DNA of 53,876 nt from a virus, in IMG/VR virus record IMGVR_UViG_3300044640_001642, positions 1-53,876 of that record; one strand, written 5' to 3'. A program made the position numbers and the translations under genes. Every line of letters starts with the position of its first letter. Position 1 is the stretch's first letter. This document shows, piece by piece, positions 38,548-46,511 of the stretch. The notes beneath the pieces were generated by a model. The model ran no database searches. It was not told the DNA's origin and saw nothing but the letters and a program-made list of their open reading frames with translations.

Positions 38548-38734
38548 ATAAATGTAAATCAGATTGAATTAAACCTTCTGTCGTAAAACTTTCAAACACT
38601 TCCTGGACGACCGTAGAAAAATTAATTTTTGGGTCATTATTTCTAATTTTAGTTACTTCATTTGAGAATTCTCTGAATACTCCTGAAATATGTGCGAAAT
38701 AGTACATTTCCTCAACGTGTTCTTCGTTTGACAT
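38540..38734 (-). CDS. hypothetical protein, 64 aa
   Basis: Helical acidic small protein (MSNEEHVEEMYYFAHISGVF). It overlaps the convergent 38278 gene by 8 nt. No family is recognised. Confidence 0.7.
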   Translation of the reverse strand: MSNEEHVEEMYYFAHISGVFREFSNEVTKIRNNDPKINFSTVVQEVFESFTTEGLIQSDLHLFI

Positions 38735-38854
38735 AATAATATAAAAGTTTTAGGGGGTTAATTACTAATAATTATAGTAATATTTTGTTTTTTAATCAAT
38801 ATGGTTTGATTTTTATTTTTATTAATCTTATAATTATCTAAAACATTTAATTTT

Positions 38855-39283
38855 ATGAAAAAAGTAGAAACAACAAGTAAAGTAAAAGTACATTACACAG
38901 GTAGATTAGAAGACGGAACAATTTTTGATACATCAATCGCTGAAGGTAGAGAACCATTAGAAGTTGAACTAGGTTTAGGACAACTTATTAAAGGATTTGA
39001 ATCAGGATTAATTGATATGTCTGAAGGTGATAAAAAAACTGTTGAGATTTCTGTGGAAGACGCTTACGGTGAGCCAAAACCTGAATTTATCAATGAAGTT
39101 CCAAAAACTAATGTTCCTGAAGGAATTCAAGTTGGTGAATCTTTACAAGGTATGGGACCTCAAGGGCCCGTTAATGTTCAAGTCGTTGCCGTGAATGATG
39201 AAACTGTCACATTAGACGCAAATCATCCGTTAGCCGGTAAAAATCTTATATTTGATTTAGAAGTTATTGAAATTTCTGAATAA
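38855..39283 (+). CDS. FKBP-type peptidyl-prolyl isomerase (SlyD-like)
   Basis: The 142-residue protein starts VKVHYTGRLEDGTIFDTS, continues LIKGFESGLIDMSEGDKKTV, and has an inserted insert-in-flap segment (VPEGIQVGESLQGMGPQGP) before NHPLAGKNLIFDLEVIE. That is the SlyD-type FKBP layout, combining proline isomerisation and chaperone activity. It lacks the His-rich metal tail of SlyD. Together with DnaK and ClpP it suggests a phage protein-folding set. Confidence 0.93.
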   Translation: MKKVETTSKVKVHYTGRLEDGTIFDTSIAEGREPLEVELGLGQLIKGFESGLIDMSEGDKKTVEISVEDAYGEPKPEFINEVPKTNVPEGIQVGESLQGMGPQGPVNVQVVAVNDETVTLDANHPLAGKNLIFDLEVIEISE

Positions 39284-39285
39284 TT

Positions 39286-39311
39286 AAAAAGGGACTTAAT
39301 TGTCCCTTTTT
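39286..39311. terminator. intrinsic terminator
   Basis: AAAAAGGGAC/GTCCCTTTTT hairpin after the FKBP gene. Confidence 0.83.
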
Positions 39312-39701
39312 TTATTTATACATCTTTTTTTCGTCTTTTGGATATTTCTTTTCATATTTTTTAATAATTGCTCCGGATTCAGAATTCGCTTCATCTTCAT
39401 TCTTACCACCAATATCAGGACCTTGATTACGTTTTAAAATTGTTCTTTGATATTCGTGAACCCATTCGTGGGCAAGTGTTCTTAAAATGTCCCTATTCAT
39501 TCTACCCTTAGATAAAATTAATAACTCATCTTTATCATTTCTTTGACCTGTTGTCATATTACCAACTCTTTCACCAACAAACTTAATCGTTATATCATTT
39601 TTTAATGGATACAGTTTTTGTAAGTATTTGATGAAGTCATTAAAGAATTTATAATTCTCTTTTGGAACATCAGAATCAATATGTTTAACTATTACTTTCA
39701 T
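39312..39701 (-). CDS. HExxH metalloprotease-like protein, 129 aa
   Basis: RTLAHEWVHEYQRTI gives H78-E79-x-x-H82, and NEDEANSESG about 25 residues later could supply the third ligand. The N-terminus (MKVIVKHIDSDVPKENYKFF) keeps only the MK-hydrophobic start of the leader. TATTTATAA lies 2 nt upstream. Substrate unknown. Confidence 0.8.
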   Translation of the reverse strand: MKVIVKHIDSDVPKENYKFFNDFIKYLQKLYPLKNDITIKFVGERVGNMTTGQRNDKDELLILSKGRMNRDILRTLAHEWVHEYQRTILKRNQGPDIGGKNEDEANSESGAIIKKYEKKYPKDEKKMYK

Positions 39702-39703
39702 AT

Positions 39704-39712
39704 TTATAAATA
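39704..39712 (-). promoter_or_regulatory. candidate late promoter TATTTATAA
   Basis: Divergent to the copy at 39729. Confidence 0.5.
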
Positions 39713-39728
39713 TATTAAAATTTGTTAG

Positions 39729-39737
39729 TATTTATAA
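39729..39737 (+). promoter_or_regulatory. candidate late promoter TATTTATAA
   Basis: 15 nt upstream of the ATG at 39753. Confidence 0.5.
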
Positions 39738-39752
39738 TAAACTAAATTTTAT

Positions 39753-40355
39753 ATGTCTAAGAAAATTTTAATAACAGAAGAAGATAAAAACCACATTAAA
39801 TTATTATATAATATTAATGAACAGGGGGCCGATGATATTTTTAAAGGATTAACCGATAAAATATCCAATATGTTAAAAACAGGCAAGTTTAATGATGATG
39901 ACGATAACACTTCAAATAACATAACAACAACTGATGACGATTTTTATAAATCAGTTTTAAAATGTTTAGGTGCTGAACCAACTAAAAATAATATGTTATT
40001 TATGTACGCTTGGAGACAAGCTGAAGGTGGTAAAGCAAAAAACAACCCATTCAATACTACTATGAAAATGCCTGGAGCAACAAATATTAGTAATACTTCC
40101 GTAGGTGTTAAAAATTATTCAACTCCGGAAGAAGGTATTGAAGCAACCTGTAAAACTCTTAAAAATGGTAGAGATAAATACGGATATTATAATATTATCG
40201 ATGGACTAAAAAATGATGTAGGTTTATCTCAATTATCCGATGCAGTTATAAATTCAAAATGGGGTACTAAAGATTTATTACGTAAAGTAACTCAAGGATA
40301 TGTTTCCGGTCATTCCCCAAAACCACACCCAATCAATAAATCAGAAATCGCTTAA
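39753..40355 (+). CDS. leader-bearing lysozyme/transglycosylase-like protein, 200 aa
   Basis: MSKKILITEEDKNHIKLLYN-INEQ gives INE (residues 21-23) followed by Q. The C-terminal half (FMYAWRQAEGG..NNPFNTTMKMPGA..GVKNYSTPEEGIEATCKTLK) matches a lysozyme-like fold found in phage and bacterial muralytic proteins, with Glu of QAEGG the likely acid. A packaged wall-degrading enzyme used at entry is inferred. Confidence 0.82.
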   Translation: MSKKILITEEDKNHIKLLYNINEQGADDIFKGLTDKISNMLKTGKFNDDDDNTSNNITTTDDDFYKSVLKCLGAEPTKNNMLFMYAWRQAEGGKAKNNPFNTTMKMPGATNISNTSVGVKNYSTPEEGIEATCKTLKNGRDKYGYYNIIDGLKNDVGLSQLSDAVINSKWGTKDLLRKVTQGYVSGHSPKPHPINKSEIA

Positions 40356-40361
40356 AACAAC

Positions 40362-40383
40362 AAAACCGACATATGTCGGTTTT
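40362..40383. terminator. intrinsic terminator
   Basis: A perfect 22-nt palindrome (AAAACCGACAT and its complement) followed by T run. Confidence 0.82.
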
Positions 40384-40384
40384 T

Positions 40385-40741
40385 TTATTTAATAAAGTGT
40401 AATAAAATATAACTTAATTTGTATCCGGTGAACGCTCCTAAAGCAGATGGTAATGGAAACACAATTAATTTACCCAAATCAGTCACATATTTTGTTCTAT
40501 TAACAATCTTACCCATAAAGAAATAATATACTAAATAATCTAAGAATACCGCAATATCGGTACGTGTAGAGATGAAAACAACTAAGGTAGCACCTAAGAA
40601 CCCAAAGGTAAAATTATCTCTTACACCCACCCAAATTTCTTTTGGTGTTGCACTCTTATATTCCTTAACAATTTTATTAATTTTTACTTTATTTTTCTTA
40701 AAGTAATTATTGTTCTCCGAGTCTATATTTTGTTTTTCCAT
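40385..40741 (-). CDS. small multi-pass membrane protein, 118 aa
   Basis: Soluble basic N-terminus then hydrophobic segments FGFLGATLVVFISTR, AVFLDYLVYYFFMG and LPSALGAFTGYKLSYILL. A holin is possible; no lysis gene is adjacent. No family is recognised. Confidence 0.75.
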   Translation of the reverse strand: MEKQNIDSENNNYFKKNKVKINKIVKEYKSATPKEIWVGVRDNFTFGFLGATLVVFISTRTDIAVFLDYLVYYFFMGKIVNRTKYVTDLGKLIVFPLPSALGAFTGYKLSYILLHFIK

Positions 40742-40898
40742 CTAATGTTTCTGCCGTAAATTCATCCTTATTTAAGAATGTTAGTTCTAATTGGATACTT
40801 GCCACTAATAATTCCTCAACTTGGTCCCAAGTTATCAAACCTTTCATCCATAATGTATGGAGTGACCTCATCATCTCAAATTCTGTTGCTTCGTTCAT
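40707..40898 (-). CDS. hypothetical protein, 63 aa
   Basis: MNEATEFEMMRSLHTLWMKG is a helical small protein overlapping both neighbours (23-35 nt). No family is recognised. Confidence 0.72.
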   Translation of the reverse strand: MNEATEFEMMRSLHTLWMKGLITWDQVEELLVASIQLELTFLNKDEFTAETLDGKTKYRLGEQ

Positions 40899-41079
40899 TT
40901 TCTACTTGTTTATATAATTCGTCTAAATTTTGTTCATCTAACTCTGTTGTTGTGAATTGTTCGTTTGTTAATTCACATAGGTAGAAGTGGTGATTCACAT
41001 TGTATTGTTTTCCTCTGTAATTTAATGTGGATGGTTCCGACATTAATTTCATTTCTTTTCCGGTTAATGGACTTTTCAT
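40876..41079 (-). CDS. YgiT/MqsA-N-terminal-like protein, 67 aa
   Basis: MKSPLTGKEMKL..YRGKQYNVNHHFYLCELTNEQFTTTELDEQNL resembles the N-terminal module of Bacteroidota YgiT-type antitoxins. The usual second half (helix-turn-helix) is missing and the first CxxC pair is not conserved, so antitoxin function is doubtful. Confidence 0.65.
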   Translation of the reverse strand: MKSPLTGKEMKLMSEPSTLNYRGKQYNVNHHFYLCELTNEQFTTTELDEQNLDELYKQVENERSNRI

Positions 41080-41084
41080 AATAT

Positions 41085-41288
41085 TTATATTAGTTGGTAT
41101 TTAATCCAAATTTCTGTTTGTTCAGGTAATGTAAATATGGAATGAATGAATAATTTTGTTTTACCTAATTTACGATTTCTTTCCAAGTAATTTTGAAAAT
41201 CATTAAAATCTATAAATCTTCGGGTACATACACTATATTTTTCATCATTATATTCAAAAGTCGATGTCGTTATTTGTGTTATAGTCAT
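41085..41288 (-). CDS. hypothetical protein, 67 aa
   Basis: Small beta-rich protein (MTITQITTSTFEYNDEKYSV). It overlaps the upstream gene by 4 nt (ATGA type). No family is recognised. Confidence 0.72.
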   Translation of the reverse strand: MTITQITTSTFEYNDEKYSVCTRRFIDFNDFQNYLERNRKLGKTKLFIHSIFTLPEQTEIWIKYQLI

Positions 41289-41521
41289 AATATTATTTCA
41301 ATTGTTATACCTGCCGGTCCTAATGATAGGTTGTAGGTGTTAAATCTATTATCGTTTAACCACCCATACTTTTTGAAGTTAAAGATTATCACATCTTTTC
41401 CTTCGTATTGTGCGTGGATGGCATTTGTTTGGTAATCAATCGCCGGATGAGACACAAACCCATTTTTAACCGGATTTATGAATTCTTTTTCCAATTCCTG
41501 TGTCTGAATATGTATTAACAT
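41285..41521 (-). CDS. hypothetical protein, 78 aa
   Basis: MLIHIQTQELEKEFINPVKN is a beta-rich protein lying 3 nt downstream of the GIY-YIG gene. No family is recognised. Confidence 0.73.
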   Translation of the reverse strand: MLIHIQTQELEKEFINPVKNGFVSHPAIDYQTNAIHAQYEGKDVIIFNFKKYGWLNDNRFNTYNLSLGPAGITIEIIL

Positions 41522-41524
41522 TTT

Positions 41525-42355
41525 TTATTCTTTATATTGGTAATTATTAAATTTTTCATTATTACTTTTCACTCTCCAACGAATTGTAACCATTGGAATT
41601 TTAAGTATATTTGACGCTTCCGCCAAACTTTCATAAATAATATTATCAATCATTACCGGTTTCATATTTGTTGGTTTTACCCCTTTCCTTTTTTCACTTA
41701 ATTTTTTTTTAGTCTCTTCGGAATGTTGTTTCCCATAAAATGGATTATTGTTTTTAGTTCTAGGTCTACATTTGTTACAATGAATGTGACCATAACCTAT
41801 TCTTTTACCACATTCACAATAAACATATGTAACACCACCTTTCCAATTTGGGTTTTGTTCTTTATCGTAACTTCTTCTATTCTCCAATGACTTTTTAATA
41901 ATATCTATTGGTATTTTTTTACCCTTCCAAAATCCATCTTTACCATACATCCCATTTTTTTCACCTGAAACAATTTCACTTCTTTTTTTTCTTTCATCTT
42001 CAGTTAGATTGTCCCAATATTTTTTTGTGGAGATTCTTTGTTTTTCAACCCAATTCTCACCATACTTTATAAATTCAGACAAATCACCCCCTGTTCCACC
42101 TTCAGTCAAATTATAACCATTTTCAATAGTTTTTAATTTATCTATCCAAAAAATTTCTTTTTCATTCAATTCATTTTTATTAAAGCACTCTTCTAAAATT
42201 GTTTTAGAAAAATTTTCTAACCCATATTTTTTTATTGATAACTTAATTAATTTTCCACTTCCAAAATACTTTTCAAATGACTCACCACTATATTGTCCAA
42301 TATAAGATTTACCATTTATATTGTTTTTTATTTCATAGATTAAAAACTTTTTCAT
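41525..42355 (-). CDS. GIY-YIG homing endonuclease, 276 aa
   Basis: GIY-YIG domain: FLIYEIKNNINGKSYIGQYSG with the catalytic region extending to GYNLTEGGTGG. NUMOD3-like repeats (ERKKRSEIVSGEKNGMYG; NNPFYGKQHSEETKKKLSEK), a zinc-binding CECGKRIGYGHIHCNKC and a C-terminal NUMOD1-like helix-turn-helix (LAEASNILKIPMVTIRWRV) follow. It lies directly downstream of thyA, the classic neighbourhood of such enzymes in phages. No intron is seen in thyA. Confidence 0.92.
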   Translation of the reverse strand: MKKFLIYEIKNNINGKSYIGQYSGESFEKYFGSGKLIKLSIKKYGLENFSKTILEECFNKNELNEKEIFWIDKLKTIENGYNLTEGGTGGDLSEFIKYGENWVEKQRISTKKYWDNLTEDERKKRSEIVSGEKNGMYGKDGFWKGKKIPIDIIKKSLENRRSYDKEQNPNWKGGVTYVYCECGKRIGYGHIHCNKCRPRTKNNNPFYGKQHSEETKKKLSEKRKGVKPTNMKPVMIDNIIYESLAEASNILKIPMVTIRWRVKSNNEKFNNYQYKE

Positions 42356-42384
42356 ATTGATTTAGTTTAAGGATTACTCTTTAA

Positions 42385-42392
42385 TATAAATA
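42385..42392 (-). promoter_or_regulatory. candidate late promoter TATTTATA
   Basis: In the 56-nt gap between thyA and the GIY-YIG gene. Confidence 0.45.
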
Positions 42393-42411
42393 TCATAAAA
42401 TTATGAAAAAA

Positions 42412-43560
42412 CTAGTTAGATAATGGCATTTTTATGGTTGGATGTGATTGATAATTTTCAACAATAAAATCAGTTATTAGACAACTATTCAAAAATTCAG
42501 CAACACTTTCATTAAAATTAATTTGGTTAGACATAACTAATTTAGGTAATTCAAATGGTTTCCTTGTTAATTGTTCTTTAACACCATCTACTTGGTTTTT
42601 ATAGATATGAGCATCACCTAAATTAGTAATTAATTCGTCAGGTATCATATTAACCATTTTCCCAATAATTTCTAATAATAAACCATAAGATGATATATTA
42701 AATGGAAGCCCTAATGGAACATCATTTGACCTCATATTAAACATTAAAGAGATTGCTCGTTTTGGGATGTCATTATCGTTTAGTAAATCCATAATATCGT
42801 GTTCTTCCATATTATGCCACGACATATCTTGACTGAAATTGTTTTTATTCCAAATATCTTTTCTATCATCTAAACTCAACTCTCTTGTATAAACTTGAAA
42901 TCCATAATGACAAGGTGGAAGAACCATTTGGTCTAATTCTCCAACATTCCAAGCATTAACCATCAATCGTCTTGAGTCTGGATTTGTTTTAAGGTCGTTG
43001 ATTAGGTTTGTGATTTGGTCTATACCTTTTTTACTAAGGTGTTCAATTTCTTCTTTAGAACCAAATTGTAATTTGTTATAGTCTTCTCTCCATTTATCAC
43101 TATCATAACCCCACTTTCTCCATTGCTTACCGTACACAGGACCTAACTCACCCCACTTCTTAGCAAACTCATCATCTGTTTTGATTTTGTTGGTGAATTC
43201 TTCTTGTGTTAATATTCTAGGTGGCATCGCATCTATTACGGGGTCATTTGATAATCTATCAAAGGATTCTAAAATACTTTGTTTATAAGATTTGTAGCAA
43301 TCACCATCCCAAATATGACAATTATTATCAACCAAAAACTTAATGTTGGTATCTCCTCGTAAGAACCAAAGAAGTTCTGTTACGATTGTTTTGAATGGCA
43401 TTTTCTTTGTAGTCAAAAGAGGAAAACCATCTTTCATATCGTGACGTATTTGTCTTCCGAATACTGAGATTGTCCCTGTACCTGTTCTGTCTTGTTTTGT
43501 TACTCCGTTGTCAAGAATGTCTTGGAGAAGGTCTGTGTATTGTTTATCTAGTTTATTCAT
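42412..43560 (-). CDS. thyA: thymidylate synthase ThyA
   Basis: Converts dUMP to dTMP using methylene-tetrahydrofolate. The active-site Cys is C217 in LPPCHYGFQVY; RTGTGT (25-30), GPVYGKQWR (139-147), DSRRLMVNAWN, GLPFNISSYG and GDAHIYKNQVD are present. At 382 residues it is longer than typical (about 264-316) because of two insertions: about residues 88-136 before GPVYG, as in some bacterial forms, and about 226-270 after the active site. The second insertion resembles part of the 47273 protein. Its ATG overlaps the upstream small gene. Confidence 0.97.
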   Translation of the reverse strand: MNKLDKQYTDLLQDILDNGVTKQDRTGTGTISVFGRQIRHDMKDGFPLLTTKKMPFKTIVTELLWFLRGDTNIKFLVDNNCHIWDGDCYKSYKQSILESFDRLSNDPVIDAMPPRILTQEEFTNKIKTDDEFAKKWGELGPVYGKQWRKWGYDSDKWREDYNKLQFGSKEEIEHLSKKGIDQITNLINDLKTNPDSRRLMVNAWNVGELDQMVLPPCHYGFQVYTRELSLDDRKDIWNKNNFSQDMSWHNMEEHDIMDLLNDNDIPKRAISLMFNMRSNDVPLGLPFNISSYGLLLEIIGKMVNMIPDELITNLGDAHIYKNQVDGVKEQLTRKPFELPKLVMSNQINFNESVAEFLNSCLITDFIVENYQSHPTIKMPLSN

Positions 43561-43726
43561 ATTTCAAAATATCTACGTAATAATTATCGGTGTTATAACC
43601 GTATTTAATTCTGTTTTGTTCTGCCTCTTCTTTAGTTTTGAAAGGAGCCAAAATTACATTATGTTCTTTGCTCCCGTGTGCCGGTGATTTTTCATACACA
43701 GCATAAAGATTATTTATAAGTCCCAT
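43553..43726 (-). CDS. hypothetical protein, 57 aa
   Basis: MGLINNLYAVYEKSPAHGSK... ends KYE, with its stop overlapping the thyA start by 8 nt, so it is translationally coupled to thyA. No family is recognised. Confidence 0.72.
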   Translation of the reverse strand: MGLINNLYAVYEKSPAHGSKEHNVILAPFKTKEEAEQNRIKYGYNTDNYYVDILKYE

Positions 43727-43750
43727 ATACTTTTTCTTTTTCGTTTTATT

Positions 43751-43897
43751 TTATTCAGTAGTAACTTCAGTATCATCACTATCACTTGTATCTTCTTCTT
43801 CATCCTCTAATTCTTTATTACGTTGATACCACATTGGATTTGGTAACCCACTGTAATGGTCCCATAATTCATCGTCAATTATTTCCGGTTTATTCAT
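43751..43897 (-). CDS. acidic small protein, 48 aa
   Basis: MNKPEIIDDELWDHYSGLPN then an acidic Ser/Thr-rich tail (EDEEEDTSDSDDTEVTTE). It overlaps the upstream gene by 8 nt. No family is recognised. Confidence 0.7.
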   Translation of the reverse strand: MNKPEIIDDELWDHYSGLPNPMWYQRNKELEDEEEDTSDSDDTEVTTE

Positions 43898-44192
43898 ATT
43901 TTTTATCCACAAAGGAATGTATTAATTCGGCTTGTATATCAATTGTGGTGAAATGTATAAATATTTCACCACCTTTACTTTCATTATCAAGGTATAATTC
44001 ATCAAGATAAGTTTCAAACTCTTTCATTTCAGATAACACCATTTCCTTATCAATAGTTAAGTTACCTCTGAAAATCATATAATATGATAGTAACGGTAAA
44101 ATAGAATCGTTCAATTCAAAAAGGTGACTTCCGTTACAACGATGTTCACCTTTCTTATAGGTACATCTAAAATTATATTCTTTACTCTCCAT
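43890..44192 (-). CDS. hypothetical protein, 100 aa
   Basis: Soluble protein with N-terminal Cys/His (RCTYKKGEHRCNGSH). It overlaps the upstream gene by 11 nt. No family is recognised. Confidence 0.74.
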   Translation of the reverse strand: MESKEYNFRCTYKKGEHRCNGSHLFELNDSILPLLSYYMIFRGNLTIDKEMVLSEMKEFETYLDELYLDNESKGGEIFIHFTTIDIQAELIHSFVDKKYE

Positions 44193-44475
44193 CTTTTAAA
44201 TAAAATCTATATCCTCGTTTATATTCACCATTAATTTCATAAATCCCACTACTAAAAACGTAAGCAAATGGAAATTCTTCACCTTCAAACCAAAATAACG
44301 TAACTTCATTTGATGACCCCAAAAAATATGAGATTATTCCATTATTTTGTCTTTTACCATCAGCATATTTGTCAAAAAAATCATTCCAATCATTATAAAC
44401 CTCATCAAGTTGTTTATATTTTCCCTTCATTTCTGGGGGGATTCTTGTATTGTATTTATGATTGTTATTCTCCAT
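44182..44475 (-). CDS. hypothetical protein, 97 aa
   Basis: The ATG at 44475 (MENNNHKYNTRIPPEMKGKY) overlaps the upstream stop as ATGGAGAATAA, a junction type repeated in this region. No family is recognised. Confidence 0.72.
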   Translation of the reverse strand: MENNNHKYNTRIPPEMKGKYKQLDEVYNDWNDFFDKYADGKRQNNGIISYFLGSSNEVTLFWFEGEEFPFAYVFSSGIYEINGEYKRGYRFYLKDGE

Positions 44476-44968
44476 CCAATTCTTTTTCTCTACCTTCTTC
44501 AACTTTTTTATTAATATAATTTCTAAGGTCTTCCATAGATTGTAAGAATCCCAATCTTAATCGGTGGAACTCTTCATCTTTGATTTCATCCCAATGACTA
44601 TAACTTTCAAAACAATAGTCAAATCCTTCTTCATCCATTCTGTACTGAACTGATTCCCAAAGTTCCAAATCATCTTCCTCATCTTCTAAAGAATCCAATC
44701 CCAAGAAAATTCTTAACTTTTCGTCAGTTGGTCTCGCATCTTTATGTTCATTTGGAATGGTATATGTTCTACCATAACTTGTTGTTAAAGATTTACCACC
44801 ATTCATAATGTAGATGATACCTTTTGTGTTGGTCATCTCAATTATCTCGTGTTGGTCATCCACAATTACGTAATCAGAGACACCAAGTTTGTATGCTCTG
44901 AATGTATCCCCTTCAAAATTTAGTAACCCTAAATGGGGTTTTCTGTTTTTATTATCGTATTTCGCCAT
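44465..44968 (-). CDS. hypothetical protein, 167 aa
   Basis: N-terminal beta-rich half (FEGDTFRAYKLGVSDYVIVDD) and acidic helical C-terminal half. No family is recognised. Confidence 0.75.
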   Translation of the reverse strand: MAKYDNKNRKPHLGLLNFEGDTFRAYKLGVSDYVIVDDQHEIIEMTNTKGIIYIMNGGKSLTTSYGRTYTIPNEHKDARPTDEKLRIFLGLDSLEDEEDDLELWESVQYRMDEEGFDYCFESYSHWDEIKDEEFHRLRLGFLQSMEDLRNYINKKVEEGREKELDGE

Positions 44969-44969
44969 T

Positions 44970-45287
44970 TTATTTATATTTGGTTGTTGTAACTGTTTTA
45001 GGAAATACTTCTTCTAAGAACTTATCTTCAAAGACATAACCATTATGTGAACCTGCATCCCAAACATTAAATTTGAAATGTTTTCCATCAGATTTTCTTT
45101 GTACAATATAATCCCAAGAATCACCATCTGACTTATCAGATGTGTTTATTTTATCTACGTGAGTATATTTCTCACCGTTTAATTCGTGACTATCACCTTT
45201 ATAATTAACATTATCCCATAAATCCATAAGGGTATCGTGGTCCAAATCAATCTTTTCTCTAACTTTTTTTTCTTTTTTAGTTGCCAT
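44970..45287 (-). CDS. hypothetical protein, 105 aa
   Basis: Lys-rich start (MATKKEKKVREKIDLDHDTL) and beta-rich remainder. It overlaps the upstream gene by 11 nt. No family is recognised. Confidence 0.75.
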   Translation of the reverse strand: MATKKEKKVREKIDLDHDTLMDLWDNVNYKGDSHELNGEKYTHVDKINTSDKSDGDSWDYIVQRKSDGKHFKFNVWDAGSHNGYVFEDKFLEEVFPKTVTTTKYK

Positions 45288-45678
45288 TTGCGTGTTTTAT
45301 TATTAATCTGTTTATTCTCCCTATTTTATTGATACTATCCGCCCATTCTGTGTGAGATTTTGGCTCACCAAACATCTCCAAATATATCTTTTCCGATAAA
45401 GATAGTAATTTTGAATAATATTTCCAACTATTAAGGTCAGGTTTTTCCAAAATAGTTTCAATTGGTTCATTTATGAATGTTGTTATTTTCTTAAACGAAG
45501 GAAATCTTCCGTGAGGAACTTCCCATTCTCGTCCGGTTTCAACATCCTTTAATAAATGTCTATCCCCACCTAAATTTTTTAAGTATCTAATTTTTGTGGG
45601 AGACCATTTACCAATAAACTCATCACCTTCAGATAATTCATTTAGTTTAATCGTTCTGTCTTCGTATTTATTTTCCAT
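45277..45678 (-). CDS. hypothetical protein, 133 aa
   Basis: The ATG at 45678 (MENKYEDRTIKLNELSEGDE) overlaps the upstream stop as ATGGAAAATAA; the longer frame would run antisense-free through the repeat gene's end and is rejected. The N-terminal half suggests a small beta barrel. No family is recognised. Confidence 0.73.
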   Translation of the reverse strand: MENKYEDRTIKLNELSEGDEFIGKWSPTKIRYLKNLGGDRHLLKDVETGREWEVPHGRFPSFKKITTFINEPIETILEKPDLNSWKYYSKLLSLSEKIYLEMFGEPKSHTEWADSINKIGRINRLIIKHANGN

Positions 45679-46273
45679 TTGTTTTTTGTTCATATAATTC
45701 TTCAACATCCTTTTCAGAGTAAAATTGTAATTGGTTGTTGGTTGTTTGAATTTCTTTGTATTGTTTCTCCACCGGTAGAGTTGCGTTACCAAAATCAGAT
45801 AGTGTTGTTGTTACCCTCATTTTGTAGTGTTCCTCCACCTGACTTAGGTGGTGTTGATGGATTAATCCAGTTGTTGTTACCCCCATTTTGTAGTGTTCCT
45901 CCACCTTACTGTAATTCAATCTATCCAAACCAAAAGTTGTTGTCACCCCCATTTTGTAGTGTTCCTCCACCATTCTTCTTCCAATTCTCTCATGTAATTT
46001 AGTTGTTGTTACCCCCACTTTGTAGTATTCCTCCACCCATATCTTTGTAATGTCCTTAATTTGTTGGTTAGACATACTAAAATAGGATTCAAAAAATTTC
46101 CAAATTTCTCTATAACTCACATAAACATACCCATTTTTTTTATTGTATTGTAAAATACATTTCCCATCTTTCATATGAAAAATATAATCAGGGTATTCTT
46201 CCATAATGAATGGTTCCATAGGGTTAAAATTTTCATTCAACCACTTAATACAAAGATTCTCTAATTTAGTCAT
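45668..46273 (-). CDS. protein with 22-residue tandem repeats, 201 aa
   Basis: A unique N-terminal 79 residues (MTKLENLCIKWLNENFNPME...) are followed by units of exactly 22 residues beginning at positions 80, 102, 124, 146 and 168, plus a partial unit. Each starts VEEHYKMGVTTT (or a variant) and continues with 10 unrelated residues. At the DNA level the 36-bp conserved part differs by at most two bases among four copies, while the 30-bp parts share nothing. The repeat uses codons rare in neighbouring genes (GGG, GTG, GAG, CAC). It may be a true repeat protein or a coincidental frame through a CRISPR-like array. Confidence 0.7.
   Translation of the reverse strand: MTKLENLCIKWLNENFNPMEPFIMEEYPDYIFHMKDGKCILQYNKKNGYVYVSYREIWKFFESYFSMSNQQIKDITKIWVEEYYKVGVTTTKLHERIGRRMVEEHYKMGVTTTFGLDRLNYSKVEEHYKMGVTTTGLIHQHHLSQVEEHYKMRVTTTLSDFGNATLPVEKQYKEIQTTNNQLQFYSEKDVEELYEQKTNGK
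45804..46037. repeat. 36-bp repeats with 30-bp spacers (CRISPR-like geometry)
   Basis: Four copies at 45804-45839, 45870-45905, 45936-45971 and 46002-46037, each beginning GTTGTTGTTACCC and ending GTTCCTCCACC on the plus strand, separated by three unrelated spacers of exactly 30 bp. A degenerate fifth copy lies near 45738-45773 at the same 66-bp period. The repeat/spacer sizes match many Bacteroidota CRISPR arrays, but no cas gene is present and the whole array is in frame in a 201-residue gene. Confidence 0.6.
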
Positions 46274-46511
46274 TTGATTTCAAATTAAATTCTTTAATAA
46301 TCATATTACTAAAATCCGTGATAATATCTATTTCATAATAATCGATAGTGTTTTTATAATCACGTAAAACTGAATTAGTTAAACCCTTAGAAACACCATC
46401 AATTATTATAAACATACCAACGTTAAATTCCATAGGTATAAATTCAATAATTTTTCCCGTTAGGTGTTTAACATTTTCAATTACTTTTTCAATAAATTTT
46501 TCTTTATCCAT
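46266..46511 (-). CDS. hypothetical protein, 81 aa
   Basis: MDKEKFIEKVIENVKHLTGK starts at 46511, overlapping the upstream stop as ATGGATAA; an ATG 12 nt upstream is also possible. Alpha/beta small protein with no recognised family. Confidence 0.7.
   Translation of the reverse strand: MDKEKFIEKVIENVKHLTGKIIEFIPMEFNVGMFIIIDGVSKGLTNSVLRDYKNTIDYYEIDIITDFSNMIIKEFNLKSND

Noticed and set aside
40876-41079. Complete toxin-antitoxin system
   Set aside because: Only an antitoxin-N-terminal-like module is present, without helix-turn-helix or neighbouring toxin.
42355-43560. Intron in thyA
   Set aside because: The thyA frame is continuous with all motifs; the GIY-YIG gene is free-standing downstream.
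45804-46037. A definite CRISPR array
   Set aside because: No cas genes or leader are seen and the repeats are in frame within a gene, so I list the geometry as a repeat and leave the CRISPR interpretation open.
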